NCBI RefSeq assembly: GCF_021654795.1
Contig: NZ_AP025344.1
Span: 930,001 to 994,000, forward strand
Source of the DNA: Paenibacillus dendritiformis
GTDB taxonomy: Bacteria > Bacillota > Bacilli > Paenibacillales > Paenibacillaceae
Reading direction: 5' to 3'
DNA length: 64,000 nucleotides
Position 1 is the stretch's first letter; every line of letters starts with the position of its first letter. Of this stretch, positions 35,944 through 44,937 are shown in pieces. Position numbers and translations under genes: made by a program. The notes below the pieces were generated by a model. That model was not told where the DNA came from. It worked only from the letters and a program-made list of their open reading frames with translations, and ran no database searches.

Positions 35944-36264
35944 ATGGGAAAGCACTTTAGCAAGGAAAAACGCCTGCAAATCATAAAGGAAGCAATGGCC
36001 GGCATTAAGGTGGGAACACTTGCCCGAATGTACGGTGTCCATCCGGAGACGGTACGTGTTTGGGTTAGAGACCACCGTGACGAAATTAGCCAAGAGGAGA
36101 TACCCGCAGCAGACGAGCATCTGCAAGAACTCCGTCGACTTCAAGAGGTAGAGGCAAAGTTCGAGCAGGCAAAAAAGCTCCTGGGTGAAAAAGAGCTTGA
36201 GATCGAGATCCTGCGAGAAGTCGTAAAAAAGAAGAACCCCGCTTATCTGAAAGACTTGAAATAG
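35944..36264 (+). CDS. IS3-family transposase OrfA
   Basis: A 106-residue DNA-binding protein. The N-terminal helix-turn-helix is KEKRLQIIKEAMAGIKVGTLARMYGVHPETVRVWVRD (about residues 7-43), followed by a leucine-zipper-like coiled coil (LQELRRLQEVEAKFEQAKKLLGEKELEIEIL) used for dimerisation in IS3 elements. The slippery A AAA AAG stretch at 36225-36231 lies near its end and allows a -1 shift into OrfB. The RBS is AGAGGGG. Confidence 0.92.
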   Translation: MGKHFSKEKRLQIIKEAMAGIKVGTLARMYGVHPETVRVWVRDHRDEISQEEIPAADEHLQELRRLQEVEAKFEQAKKLLGEKELEIEILREVVKKKNPAYLKDLK

Positions 36265-37196
36265 CAGAACCGTTTATTAAGCGGGGGCATGCAGCAGCTA
36301 AAGTTCTGCGTATCCTGAAAGTTCGCGAATCGACGTACTATGGCCGGAAGAAACGAGAGGCATCCAGTACCGAAGAACAGGCTTCATGCGCTCTAAAAGG
36401 GCGTCCTGTGCCTGGATTTTCCTCTACGAACACGGGCCGGAAAGTTTCAGATGAACAGATTAAAGAATGGATGCTCGAACTCCTGGAAGGAGAAGAGCAC
36501 ATTTATGGGTATAAGAATTTGGCGCTGTGCCTCCGCAAACAACGTGGATTGATTCTAAACAAGAAAAAGGCGTACCGCATTTGCAAAGAGTTAGGAATTC
36601 TTCAGAAACAACGGAAGAAAACAAGCAAACATCCTCGAAGAGTACCGAGAAACCGGACGGTAACCGGGGTGAACCAGCTATGGCAAATTGATATTAAATA
36701 TGGGTACGTGATTGGTCGCCAGCGTTTCTTTTTCGTGCTCAGTATCATCGATGTATTTGACCGCGTCGTCGTCGGACAATACCGGGGTTCCGTGTGTGAG
36801 GCCAAGCACGTCGTACAGACACTATGCCGGGCGCTACAAGAACGCCTGAATCCCGGCGATGAGTTGCCCACCGTCCGCACCGACAACGGGCCTCAGTTTG
36901 TCAGCAAGTTGTTTGGTGATACGTGCGAGAGTCTGGAGATCGTCCATGAACGCATCCCGCCACGCAGTCCGAATATGAACGCCTACATTGAGTCATTTCA
37001 TAGCTTACTCGAACGTGATCTGTTCAGCCTGACGGAATTTATGACATTTGAAGAGGCCTATGAAGCACTTGATCGTTACATGGATTTCTACAACAACCGC
37101 AGAATGCATGGTAGCCTAAAGAGCATGTCACCATCGGAATACTCAAAGTGGGTCATGACGCTGGAGGACCGATCAAAATATCATCGGGCCGTGTAA
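36231..37196 (+). CDS. IS3-family transposase OrfB (made by -1 frameshift)
   Basis: The -1 frame is open from the A6G site to 37196 (about 321 residues after the shift). It contains the HTH_21 region HIYGYKNLALCLRKQRGLILNKKKAYRICKE and an rve integrase core with the DDE residues in LWQIDIKYG, VRTDNGPQF and NMNAYIESFHSLLERD, followed by FYNNRRMHGSL. The first ATG in frame is at 36408, which would cut off the start of the domain, so the fused OrfAB product is the likely transposase. No frameshift or stop damages it. Confidence 0.92.
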   Translation, partial: EEPRLSERLEIAEPFIKRGHAAAKVLRILKVRESTYYGRKKREASSTEEQASCALKGRPVPGFSSTNTGRKVSDEQIKEWMLELLEGEEHIYGYKNLALCLRKQRGLILNKKKAYRICKELGILQKQRKKTSKHPRRVPRNRTVTGVNQLWQIDIKYGYVIGRQRFFFVLSIIDVFDRVVVGQYRGSVCEAKHVVQTLCRALQERLNPGDELPTVRTDNGPQFVSKLFGDTCESLEIVHERIPPRSPNMNAYIESFHSLLERDLFSLTEFMTFEEAYEALDRYMDFYNNRRMHGSLKSMSPSEYSKWVMTLEDRSKYHRAV

Positions 37197-37374
37197 CCAC
37201 GCGAAATAGGAAGCAATTCTAAGAACGCATCTTTTTTGGTGGACATGACTCCAGATATAGGGGGCCTAGCCGAATCTACATCATTTCCCTCGAAAAGTCC
37301 TCCCTCCAAGCCCAAGCAGGCGAAATTGCTGCATTATTGCAGGCTTCACTTAGGTGAGAAGCGGTTTCCCCGGA

Positions 37375-37396
37375 AAAACTGCATTATTGCAGTTTT
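37375..37396. repeat. Perfect palindrome AAAACTGCA-TTAT-TGCAGTTTT
   Basis: Nine-base arms around TTAT. The core CTGCATTATTGCAG recurs exactly 50 bases upstream at 37329-37342. It could fold in RNA or be a dispersed intergenic repeat. Confidence 0.7.
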
Positions 37397-37463
37397 CGAC
37401 GGGAGAACCAGCAGCATACAGACTGTCAGACTGTGTACGCATCCCGCATTATCCGCTCGAGAA

Positions 37464-37605
37464 GAACGAAAGCAAGAGGAACGCAAGCAAGGGGAACGCA
37501 AGTAATGAAACGCAAGCATGGGGAACGAAAGCAAGAGGAACGCAAGTAATGAAACGCAAGCATGGGGAACGAAAGCAAGGGGAACGCAAGTAATGAAACG
37601 CAAGC
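37464..37605. repeat. Minisatellite with 44-base period
   Basis: Units starting AACGCAAGTAATGAAACGCA at 37495 and 37539 are identical save one base; a partial copy starts at 37583 and a shortened one precedes at 37464. The inner motif GAACGNAAGCAAG is itself repeated. Confidence 0.85.
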
Positions 37606-38001
37606 AAGATATAGGCGCAAGCAATAGCTGCGCAAGCAAGAGGAATGCGATGAAGAGGTACTCAAGCAGCGCCTACTAACGAAGCCGATTACGAAAGTGT
37701 CCCGCGCACGGCTGCTGATTCGGTCCGGACTGCCGGTCGGGAAGAACAGGGCTGCACTTGTCCTTCAATCCCCGCATAGCCGCTGCTTCGAGTCTGGTCT
37801 TGCCGGAGGGGAGCGGGGGGCAGACGCGTGCACCCGACCGGATTGGAAGCAAGCCCGCTGCCAGTCCCTATCAGTCCTTTCCCAAGCGATCGGGGAGTGG
37901 AGAAAAATTCGTCTTTAAATCGGCGAAGTGAAGATTTGTTACCATGTATCGAGTATGATGTGATCAAGCCTATGGCGGAACGAATCAAGGGGGATGATGA
38001 G

Positions 38002-39129
38002 ATGAAAATTGCCCGCATCGACGTGTTTCCTCTTCGCCTGCCGATGAGCCAGTCGTTCACGATATCCAATGGGGCCGTCGGGGAAGCCGGCATAGGGGCG
38101 CCGCATGTCTATGTGCGAATTACTGCGGACAACGGCGTCTGCGGCTGGGGGGAGGCCAGACCAAGCCCCCGTTGGAGCTACGAAACTTTGCAAACGGTTA
38201 CAACCACGATCGAGCGCTACCTTCGTCCGGCGCTGATCGGCATGGAGGCCAAGGACTGGAAGACGCTTCACGGGGTGATGAACCGGGAGATCCGGCCGGG
38301 CCCGGGCAGCGGCCAGCCGATTGCGAAGGCGGCCATTGATATGGCGCTGCATGATCTGATCGGCGCCGCCGAGCGGCGCACCCTGGCGGAGCTGTGGTAC
38401 TCGGCCCCGAAGCCGGAGCTGAAGCTGTCTTATCTCATCAGCACGCCCAGCCCGGAGGAGGCGGCGCGCAAGGCGGCATACGCCGCAGCCAATGGCTACG
38501 AAGCGGTCGATGTCAAGCTTGGGCTTGATCCGAAGCGCGATCTCGCGATTGTGGAGGCCGTGAAGAGCAAGGCGCCGGACCTGTTCTTCCGGGCCGATGC
38601 GAATCAGGCCTACAATCTGCCGCAGGCCGTCAAGCTGGCGAAGCAGATGGAGCGAATCGGAGTCGATGTATTCGAGCAGCCGCTCTCTGCCAACCAGCTT
38701 CACGGGCACGCCGAGCTGCGCCGCAAGACATCGCTACCGATCGCATTGGACGAGAGCGTCTGGACGCCCGGGGATCTGATGCAGGCGATTCGGGCGGAAG
38801 CATGCGACACGGTCGTCATCAAGGTGACGAAGATGGGCGGATTGGCCGGGGCCAAGCGCTGCGGCGAGTTGGCCCGTGATGCGGGGCTGGATCTGCTGGG
38901 CGGCGGGCTGACGGAGTCGCGGCTCGGGTTGACGGCCAGCGGCTGGCTGTTCCAGCACCTGGACATCGCCTATCCGGCCGATTTGAACGGTCCGCTGTTC
39001 CTGACCGATGATCCTGTCGAGACGGGCCCCGTTATCAAGGAGGGCCATGTTCAATTGCCGGCGGCGCCGGGAATCGGATGCGTCATTTCCATGCAGAAGA
39101 TAGAACAATATGCTGCCCGTGACGTCTAG
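38002..39129 (+). CDS. Enolase-superfamily enzyme (muconate lactonizing/dipeptide epimerase type)
   Basis: A 375-residue MR/MLE-type enzyme. The capping domain is at the N-terminus; the barrel shows a Lys in AVDVKLGLD, metal ligands Asp in FFRADANQAY, Glu in DVFEQPLSA and Asp in IALDESVWTP, and the second acid/base Lys in VVIKVTKMGG. This set fits the MLE subgroup, which includes cycloisomerases and dipeptide epimerases; the reaction is not known. The ATG at 38002 is the last of three close ATGs after AAGGGGG. It is the first gene of the carbohydrate region. Confidence 0.86.
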   Translation: MKIARIDVFPLRLPMSQSFTISNGAVGEAGIGAPHVYVRITADNGVCGWGEARPSPRWSYETLQTVTTTIERYLRPALIGMEAKDWKTLHGVMNREIRPGPGSGQPIAKAAIDMALHDLIGAAERRTLAELWYSAPKPELKLSYLISTPSPEEAARKAAYAAANGYEAVDVKLGLDPKRDLAIVEAVKSKAPDLFFRADANQAYNLPQAVKLAKQMERIGVDVFEQPLSANQLHGHAELRRKTSLPIALDESVWTPGDLMQAIRAEACDTVVIKVTKMGGLAGAKRCGELARDAGLDLLGGGLTESRLGLTASGWLFQHLDIAYPADLNGPLFLTDDPVETGPVIKEGHVQLPAAPGIGCVISMQKIEQYAARDV

Positions 39130-39353
39130 CGGATTTTTTTTCACCGGAAAAGGAAGAGATATCCATCATTTCTTCGTGATTGGGAAGCGGAATCCACTAT
39201 TTCCGTATAGAAGTGATTTGTGGCGCGCGGCACGGCTGCGTGTATCTGCATTATAGGAGGAGGTGAGGCTTTTTATCCATATGCCGGCAAGCGAAGGAAT
39301 CGCATTCCGTAATTCGGCTTGTTCACCTAATCGAACCGATAGAGGGAGGGTTC

Positions 39354-40721
39354 ATGATGACACCGATGACAGAGATGAGAAAAAAAGCGCTGGCGTTGCT
39401 CTGCTCCGTCGGCATGCTGCTGACGCTGTTGGCGGGATGCGGCGGCAGCGGCTCGGGGGCGAATGGGGCGAATCCGGCAGGTTCGTCCGGGGAAGCGGGC
39501 AAGGAACAGGGCGAGAAGGTGGAGATTGCCTTCTGGCACACCTACACCGATACCGATGCGGGGCCGATCAACAAGGTCGTGGAGAGCTTCAATAAGAGCC
39601 AGGATCGGATTTCGGTCAAAATTTTGGGCAATCAGGACAGCACGAAGCAGTTGACGGCGATCTCCGGCGGAGCGGCTCCGGATATTTTGCTGACATTCTG
39701 GAACAACATCGGGCCTTGGGCCGAAGCGGGGGCCGTCATGGATCTGACGGACAACATCCGGAAGGACGGCTTCGACGTGAATGCGCTCATCCCGGCCGCG
39801 GCGGAGCGCATGAGCATCCATGGCAAATATTACGGAATGCCGTTCACGATGAGCATGGCGAACTCGCTGATGTATAACAAAAAGGCATTCGAGGAAGCGG
39901 GCATTTCGGCCCCTCCGGAGACGCTGGAGCAAATGTTCGAGACGGCCAAGAAGCTGACGAAGCGGGACGCCAGCGGGAATATCAAGCAGATCGGATTCAT
40001 TCCGGATTACCCGTGGATCGACAACGTGTTCTGGCCGATCATCTTCGGCGGCTCGTGGTATGACGAGAGCACAGGCAAAGTGACGCCCAACGATCCGGAC
40101 AACGTCGCGGCGATCGCGTACCAGCGTTCCTTCTACGACGAATTCGGCGCGGACCAGATCGCGAAGTTCAAGTCCGGGATGGGCAAGCGCGGCACGCCGC
40201 AGGATCCGATGCTGACAGGCCAGTTGGCGATGTATATCGGCTGGGAGTACAATTTCCGCGACGAGCGGGCGGAGGACGGCCCGATCGGCGTCGCCCCATT
40301 CCCTTACCCGGCCGCGAAGCCGGAGCTGAAAGGGTCGGGGATGGTCAGCCCGCGCGCCATATTCATTCCCGCCAAGGCCAAGTATCCTGATGAAGCATGG
40401 GAATTCATGAAGTATTTGATGGCCCGGGATACGCAGGTCGAATTCGCCCTGGAAGCGAAGGTCATTCCGACGATCAAGGCGGCGCTGGATGACGAGCGTC
40501 TTCGCGCGGACGCCAACCAGACGATGATTCCGTTCCTGGAAGCGGCGAAGAGCGAGAACTTGCAGGGATTCCCGAACAGCTCGTACATTAACGAGTATTT
40601 GCAAGCGTTGTCAGAGGAGACGGAGAAAGCGCTGAAGGGGACGCAGTCGCCGCAGGAGGCGATGGACAAGGTCGCGCAAAAAATTCAGCCGCTTGCCGAT
40701 AAGGCAGCCCAAAAGCGATAA
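39354..40721 (+). CDS. ABC transporter sugar-binding lipoprotein
   Basis: A 455-residue extracellular solute-binding protein (family 1). The signal peptide KKALALLCSVGMLLTLLAGC ends in a lipobox (LLAGC), so the mature protein is lipid-anchored. Then come IAFWHTYTDTDAGPINKVVESFN, GGAAPDILLTFWNN and KYYGMPFTMSMANSLMYNKKAFEEAG, typical of oligosaccharide binding proteins. The start follows GAGGGAGGG. Two permease genes follow. The sugar is unknown. Confidence 0.93.
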   Translation: MMTPMTEMRKKALALLCSVGMLLTLLAGCGGSGSGANGANPAGSSGEAGKEQGEKVEIAFWHTYTDTDAGPINKVVESFNKSQDRISVKILGNQDSTKQLTAISGGAAPDILLTFWNNIGPWAEAGAVMDLTDNIRKDGFDVNALIPAAAERMSIHGKYYGMPFTMSMANSLMYNKKAFEEAGISAPPETLEQMFETAKKLTKRDASGNIKQIGFIPDYPWIDNVFWPIIFGGSWYDESTGKVTPNDPDNVAAIAYQRSFYDEFGADQIAKFKSGMGKRGTPQDPMLTGQLAMYIGWEYNFRDERAEDGPIGVAPFPYPAAKPELKGSGMVSPRAIFIPAKAKYPDEAWEFMKYLMARDTQVEFALEAKVIPTIKAALDDERLRADANQTMIPFLEAAKSENLQGFPNSSYINEYLQALSEETEKALKGTQSPQEAMDKVAQKIQPLADKAAQKR

Positions 40722-40843
40722 ACGCGGCGCGGGGCGGGACGCTTCGGCCCGCTTCCCGCTCGGGCCTTGATGCAGGAGCTGCTCTGAGCAAGGTCCGGTA
40801 AGGGGGATGTGCGTACGGCAGATGACAGGAAGGAGGCGGGCGA

Positions 40844-41767
40844 ATGGAGAACAGCAACATTGCCGGCATTCGCAGACGGGAACGGAAGACGTTGATCACC
40901 GGCTTGCTTTTTACCAGTCCGTGGATTATCGGTTTTTTGGTGTTTCAGCTTTATCCGATTGTGACCTCGTTCTATTACAGCATGACGGAATATAATTTGT
41001 TCTCGTCGCCGGCATGGGTCGGATTGCATAACTACCGGGATCTGTTCCATGACGATAAGTTTTTCTTGTCCATGTATAACACGCTGTATATTACGGCATT
41101 CGGCGTCGTCCCGCATATGGCGTTCGCGCTCGGGATGGCCCTGCTGCTTAATATGAAAATAAAGGGCCAAAGCATATACCGCACCATCTATTTCCTGCCG
41201 ACGCTCGTTCCGGCGGTCGCCGGCTCGCTGCTGTGGCTGTGGATTCTGAATTCGCAGTACGGCCTGATCAATATGCTGCTGGAGAGTATCGGCATCGCCG
41301 GTCCGAACTGGCTGGTCGACCCGGATTGGACCAAGCCGTCGCTCATTTTGATGGGCTTCTGGGGAACCGGAACGATTACGGTCATGTATTTGGCGGCGTT
41401 GCAGGACGTACCGCAGATTTTTTATGAGGCGGCCGAGATTGACGGGGCCAGCCGCTGGCGCAAATTCTGGTCGATTACCTTCCCGGCGATTTCGCCGATG
41501 ACGCTGTTCCAGTTAATCATGATGCTGATCGGGTCTTTTCAATATTTTACGGAAGGCATGGTGTTCGCAGAGGCGTCCCAGTCGATCGGAGGGCCGGAGA
41601 ACTCGCTGCTCTTCTACTCCATTTATTTGTACCAGCAGGCCTTCTCCTTCCTCAATATGGGGTACGCGGCCGCGATGGCCTGGATTCTGTTCCTGGTCGT
41701 CATGACGTTCACGCTGCTTATCTTCCGGACGTCGGCCCGCTGGGTGTACTACGGAGGTGAGAAATAA
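40844..41767 (+). CDS. ABC sugar transporter permease (MalF type)
   Basis: A 307-residue membrane protein with about six helices (first: LITGLLFTSPWIIGFLVFQLYP). The EAA loop that contacts the ATPase reads EAAEIDGASRWRKFWSITFPAISP. It pairs with the binding protein upstream and the second permease, whose ATG uses the last base of this stop codon. Confidence 0.93.
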   Translation: MENSNIAGIRRRERKTLITGLLFTSPWIIGFLVFQLYPIVTSFYYSMTEYNLFSSPAWVGLHNYRDLFHDDKFFLSMYNTLYITAFGVVPHMAFALGMALLLNMKIKGQSIYRTIYFLPTLVPAVAGSLLWLWILNSQYGLINMLLESIGIAGPNWLVDPDWTKPSLILMGFWGTGTITVMYLAALQDVPQIFYEAAEIDGASRWRKFWSITFPAISPMTLFQLIMMLIGSFQYFTEGMVFAEASQSIGGPENSLLFYSIYLYQQAFSFLNMGYAAAMAWILFLVVMTFTLLIFRTSARWVYYGGEK

Positions 41768-42651
41768 TGCCGAACTCTGCGACGGCCCTGAGACCCGGAG
41801 GCCGCGCGGCGCGGATGCGGCGCAGCTCCGCCAGCCGTTCGTTCCCCAGCATCGTCAAGCATGGGCTGCTGATGCTGGCGGGATTATTTTTCCTCGGTCC
41901 GTTTGCGTACTTGCTCTTAACTTCCGTGAAGTCGATAGACGAGATTTTTGCCGTTCCGTTCGTGTGGTGGCCGGAGCGCTTCTATTGGGAGAATTATTCA
42001 AATGCGGTGAACGCGATTCCGTTTTTCCAGTATACGCTGAATACCGTGTTCATCTCGCTGATGTGCGTGCTGGGCGAGCTGCTTGCCGCCCCGCTTGTGG
42101 CGTACGGCTTCGCCCGGATTCCGTTCAAGGGGCGGAACGTCCTGTTCCTGATCATGATGGGCACGATTATGCTGCCTTCCCAGACGACAATGATTCCGCT
42201 CTATGTGCTGTACAACAAGATGGATCTGGTCAATTCGTTCTGGCCGCTGATTCTGCCGGCCTTTTTCGGGGCCGCCTACTATATTTTCTTGCTGCGCCAG
42301 TTCTTCATGGGCATCCCTTACGAGCTGACCGAGTCGGCCAAAATCGACGGCGCCTCGGAGTTCCGGATCTACTGGCAGATGATCCTCCCGCTGTCGAAGC
42401 CGGCCCTGTTCACGGTTGGGCTGCTCGTGTTCCTCGGCTCATGGAAGGATTATCAGATGCCGCTCATTTATTTGAACGATCCGGCCAAATGGACCTTATC
42501 CGTCGGGCTGAAAGCATTTATCGGCGAATATAACATCGAATGGGGCATGTTGATGGCGGCAGCCGCCCTGTTCACGATCCCGATCGTCATGTTGTATTTC
42601 TTCGTGCAGAAAGTCTTTATTCAAGGGATCACGTTGACCGGAATGAAATGA
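41767..42651 (+). CDS. ABC sugar transporter permease (MalG type)
   Basis: A 294-residue permease with an Arg/Ser-rich cytoplasmic start and six membrane helices. The EAA motif is ESAKIDGASEFRIYWQMILPLSKPA, and MIPLYVLYNKMDLVNSFWPLILP precedes it. No ATPase gene is present nearby; a shared MsmX-type ATPase encoded elsewhere would be needed, as is common in Firmicutes. Confidence 0.93.
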   Translation: MPNSATALRPGGRAARMRRSSASRSFPSIVKHGLLMLAGLFFLGPFAYLLLTSVKSIDEIFAVPFVWWPERFYWENYSNAVNAIPFFQYTLNTVFISLMCVLGELLAAPLVAYGFARIPFKGRNVLFLIMMGTIMLPSQTTMIPLYVLYNKMDLVNSFWPLILPAFFGAAYYIFLLRQFFMGIPYELTESAKIDGASEFRIYWQMILPLSKPALFTVGLLVFLGSWKDYQMPLIYLNDPAKWTLSVGLKAFIGEYNIEWGMLMAAAALFTIPIVMLYFFVQKVFIQGITLTGMK

Positions 42652-42685
42652 CGGGAGTGCAGAATACGGCAAGGAGAGGATTGCG

Positions 42686-43756
42686 ATGCGACAGCTTTTT
42701 TTCCGGCTTGACCCTCATTTGAAGCTTTACTTTGACGGACTGCTGCGGCGGGAGGAGAATAGCGGCGCGCTCTATATTTTGGATGACGAGCTCGGGGATC
42801 GGGCGAGCTGCTGCACGACGGCCGCCGTCGCCAGCTTCTATGCGCAGGATTGGCTGCTGCGCGGCGGGGACGGAGCGGACATCGCCCGCGAGCTGGCGAA
42901 GGACGTGCGCCGCCGCCAGCTTCCGGGCGGAGGCTATTCCCAGCCTTATTACGTCAAGCAGGGGGAGGAGCCGCCCATCGATATCGCCGAGGTCGGCGCG
43001 GCGGCGGACAGCTTGTATTATGTATACCGGACGACCGGGAGCCCGGAGGCGAAGCAGAGTCTGGTGCGGTCGGCCGAGTATCTGCTGACGCAGGTGGCCA
43101 AGCAGAATCCGGGCGTGGTGCTCAAGCGGCCGGGCGAGGATTTCGATGTCCTGAACGGCGACATGTATGCGGCGCATACGTTCGGCCGGGCCTATGAGCT
43201 GACCGGCGAGGCGGTCTTCCTGCAGAAGGTGGAGGACGTGTTCGTCCATCTGATGAACCGCTTCGGCCGCCATGCCGCCGGCTGGTGGCCGTATATTGAA
43301 CGCTGGGACGGCTCGGTCGTGATGGGGAACAGCGTGCTGTACCAGGCGACGATCGTCGGCCTGGGCGCGACCGTTGCGCCGCTGCTGCCGGCAGAGCGGC
43401 GCGCGGCCTGGAGCCGCGTATCCGAGGAAGCGGTGGATACGATGATCGAGGCGATCCGGCAGCCGCCGTCGGAAGAGACGGAAGCGCCGTGGTGGACGCG
43501 CGATTGGACGCTCGGCTGGGAGCTGTACATGGCGCTCTGGCGCTGCGGGACCCGGCCGGAGATCCGCGAGCTCGGGAGGAAGCGCTTCGCGGAAGTCGCG
43601 GACGATGTCAGCGCCCGGGGCATGGCCCTGTTCCGGCCGAACATCCGGCATGAGGAGCCGGATCGGACGCCGGTGACGACCACCTTCCGCAAGGCGGCCG
43701 GGTTCGCCGGCACGATGGCGGCATTGGCATTCGAAGCCGCGGCAGAGGAAGCCTGA
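42686..43756 (+). CDS. Six-hairpin (alpha/alpha-toroid) glycosidase-like protein
   Basis: A 356-residue cytoplasmic protein made of repeated helix pairs. Motifs such as DRASCCTTAAVASFYAQDWL, DIAEVGAAADSLYYVYRTTG and NGDMYAAHTFGRAYELTG look like the helical hairpins of GH88/GH105-type or glucuronate-related toroid enzymes, but no catalytic signature is recognised with confidence. Its place behind the sugar permeases suggests a role in processing the imported saccharide. The start follows AAGGAGAGG. Confidence 0.65.
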   Translation: MRQLFFRLDPHLKLYFDGLLRREENSGALYILDDELGDRASCCTTAAVASFYAQDWLLRGGDGADIARELAKDVRRRQLPGGGYSQPYYVKQGEEPPIDIAEVGAAADSLYYVYRTTGSPEAKQSLVRSAEYLLTQVAKQNPGVVLKRPGEDFDVLNGDMYAAHTFGRAYELTGEAVFLQKVEDVFVHLMNRFGRHAAGWWPYIERWDGSVVMGNSVLYQATIVGLGATVAPLLPAERRAAWSRVSEEAVDTMIEAIRQPPSEETEAPWWTRDWTLGWELYMALWRCGTRPEIRELGRKRFAEVADDVSARGMALFRPNIRHEEPDRTPVTTTFRKAAGFAGTMAALAFEAAAEEA

Positions 43757-43838
43757 CGGGAGGACGAGGAATTCCGGCGGTGACCGACACGAATGACGGC
43801 ACAGCCGATCAAGGTATTCGAGGAGGCGTTACATACCG

Positions 43839-44858
43839 ATGAGACAAATCGTGGTAAGGCAGGGGCAGGCCGTGCTGGAGGAGGCCGAAGCGCCGGTCTT
43901 GTCCGCATCTCACCCGGCCCGGGTGCTGGTGAAGGTCAGATATTCTTCGATCAGCCCCGGCACGGAGCTGAATCTGATCCATCATATGGAGGTCCCGGAC
44001 GGCTTCCCGCTCGGCTACAGCGCCTCCGGCCAGGTGCTGGAGGTCGGGCCGGAGGCGGCCGGCCTTGCGCCGGGGGACTGGGTGGCCTGCTACGGCGGCC
44101 CGTATGTGTATCATGCGGAGCAGCTGTCCGTTCCGCGCCAGCTCTGCGTAAAGCTGTCCGACGAGTTCCGGCTGCGCGAAGCGGCGCTGGTCGGCCTCGG
44201 ATCGGTAGCGATTCACAGCGTGCGCCGGCTCGGGCGGCAGTTCGGCGAATCGGTCTGGGTGGTCGGCCTGGGTCTGCTCGGCCAGCTTATCGCGCAATTC
44301 AGCCATCAGGCGAATTACCGGGTGTTCGCGACCGATATGAACCCGGCCCGCATCGCGGCCGTGCAGGCGAGCGGGGTGGATGCGGCCTATCTCGCCGACG
44401 ATGAAGCGCTGGACGACTACGCGGAGCGGTTCACCGCCGGCTTCGGCTTCGACAGCATCGCGCTCGTCGCCCATTCCTCCCGTCCGCGCATCATCGCGGC
44501 GACAATGCAGAAGCTGGCCTTCCGCGGCACCTACGCGGTCGTGGGCAATGTCCCGATCGAGTTTCCGCGCGAGCTGTTTTTCCAGAAGGAAGCGGATTTC
44601 GTCATTGCCCGCGCCGCGGGTCCCGGCCGCTATGACCGGCAGTATGAGGAGCAGGGCATCGATTATCCTTACGCCTATGTGCGTTGGACGGAAGGGCGGA
44701 ACATGGCGGAATTCGTCCGTCAGCTGGAGGCGGGCCGCATCCGCCTGAACCCGCTGATTACGCATGAATATGCCATCGGCGATGCGCCGGCAGCCTATGA
44801 AGCGCTTCATGCGGATATGAGCGGCGCGCTGGGAGTATTGCTCCGGTATGACTCGTAG
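43839..44858 (+). CDS. Medium-chain alcohol dehydrogenase family protein
   Basis: A 339-residue MDR-superfamily protein. The GroES-like half has VKVRYSSISPGTELNLI and GYSASGQVLEVGPEAAGLAPGDWVACYGG; the Rossmann half has VWVVGLGLLGQLIAQFS. The classical zinc-binding Cys/His pattern is largely absent, as in the bi-domain oxidoreductases often found with glycan genes. It may oxidise a sugar hydroxyl. The gene lies 82 bases after the toroid protein and looks cotranscribed. Confidence 0.8.
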   Translation: MRQIVVRQGQAVLEEAEAPVLSASHPARVLVKVRYSSISPGTELNLIHHMEVPDGFPLGYSASGQVLEVGPEAAGLAPGDWVACYGGPYVYHAEQLSVPRQLCVKLSDEFRLREAALVGLGSVAIHSVRRLGRQFGESVWVVGLGLLGQLIAQFSHQANYRVFATDMNPARIAAVQASGVDAAYLADDEALDDYAERFTAGFGFDSIALVAHSSRPRIIAATMQKLAFRGTYAVVGNVPIEFPRELFFQKEADFVIARAAGPGRYDRQYEEQGIDYPYAYVRWTEGRNMAEFVRQLEAGRIRLNPLITHEYAIGDAPAAYEALHADMSGALGVLLRYDS

Positions 44859-44937
44859 CGCCGCGGCGGTCCGGGCCCGGCGCCTTCGGCGAGGGGAGCG
44901 CGGATAAGCTGTATGATGAAGGAAAGAGGTGACCGCG

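Larger units (their letters stand above)
35874..37268 (+). mobile_element. IS3-family insertion sequence, apparently intact
   Basis: About 1395 bases bounded by TAGGCCCCCTAATTAAACTG at the left and, on the other strand, TAGGCCCCCTATATCTGGAG at the right. It carries orfA, an A6G frameshift site and orfB with a complete DDE triad. No clear target-site duplication is seen next to the chosen ends (TCC at the left, GCC at the right). Confidence 0.9.
37269..38001. other. Repeat-rich gene-free spacer
   Basis: About 730 bases without a credible gene. It contains two CTGCATTATTGCAG hairpins (37329-37342 and 37379-37392) and a 44-base minisatellite. Open frames here only reflect the repeats. Confidence 0.7.

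Noticed and set aside
39263-39595. 110-codon frame starting at a GTG after GGAGGAGG, overlapping the sugar-binding lipoprotein
   Set aside because: It lies mostly inside the lipoprotein gene in another frame, and its product is low-complexity shadow sequence.
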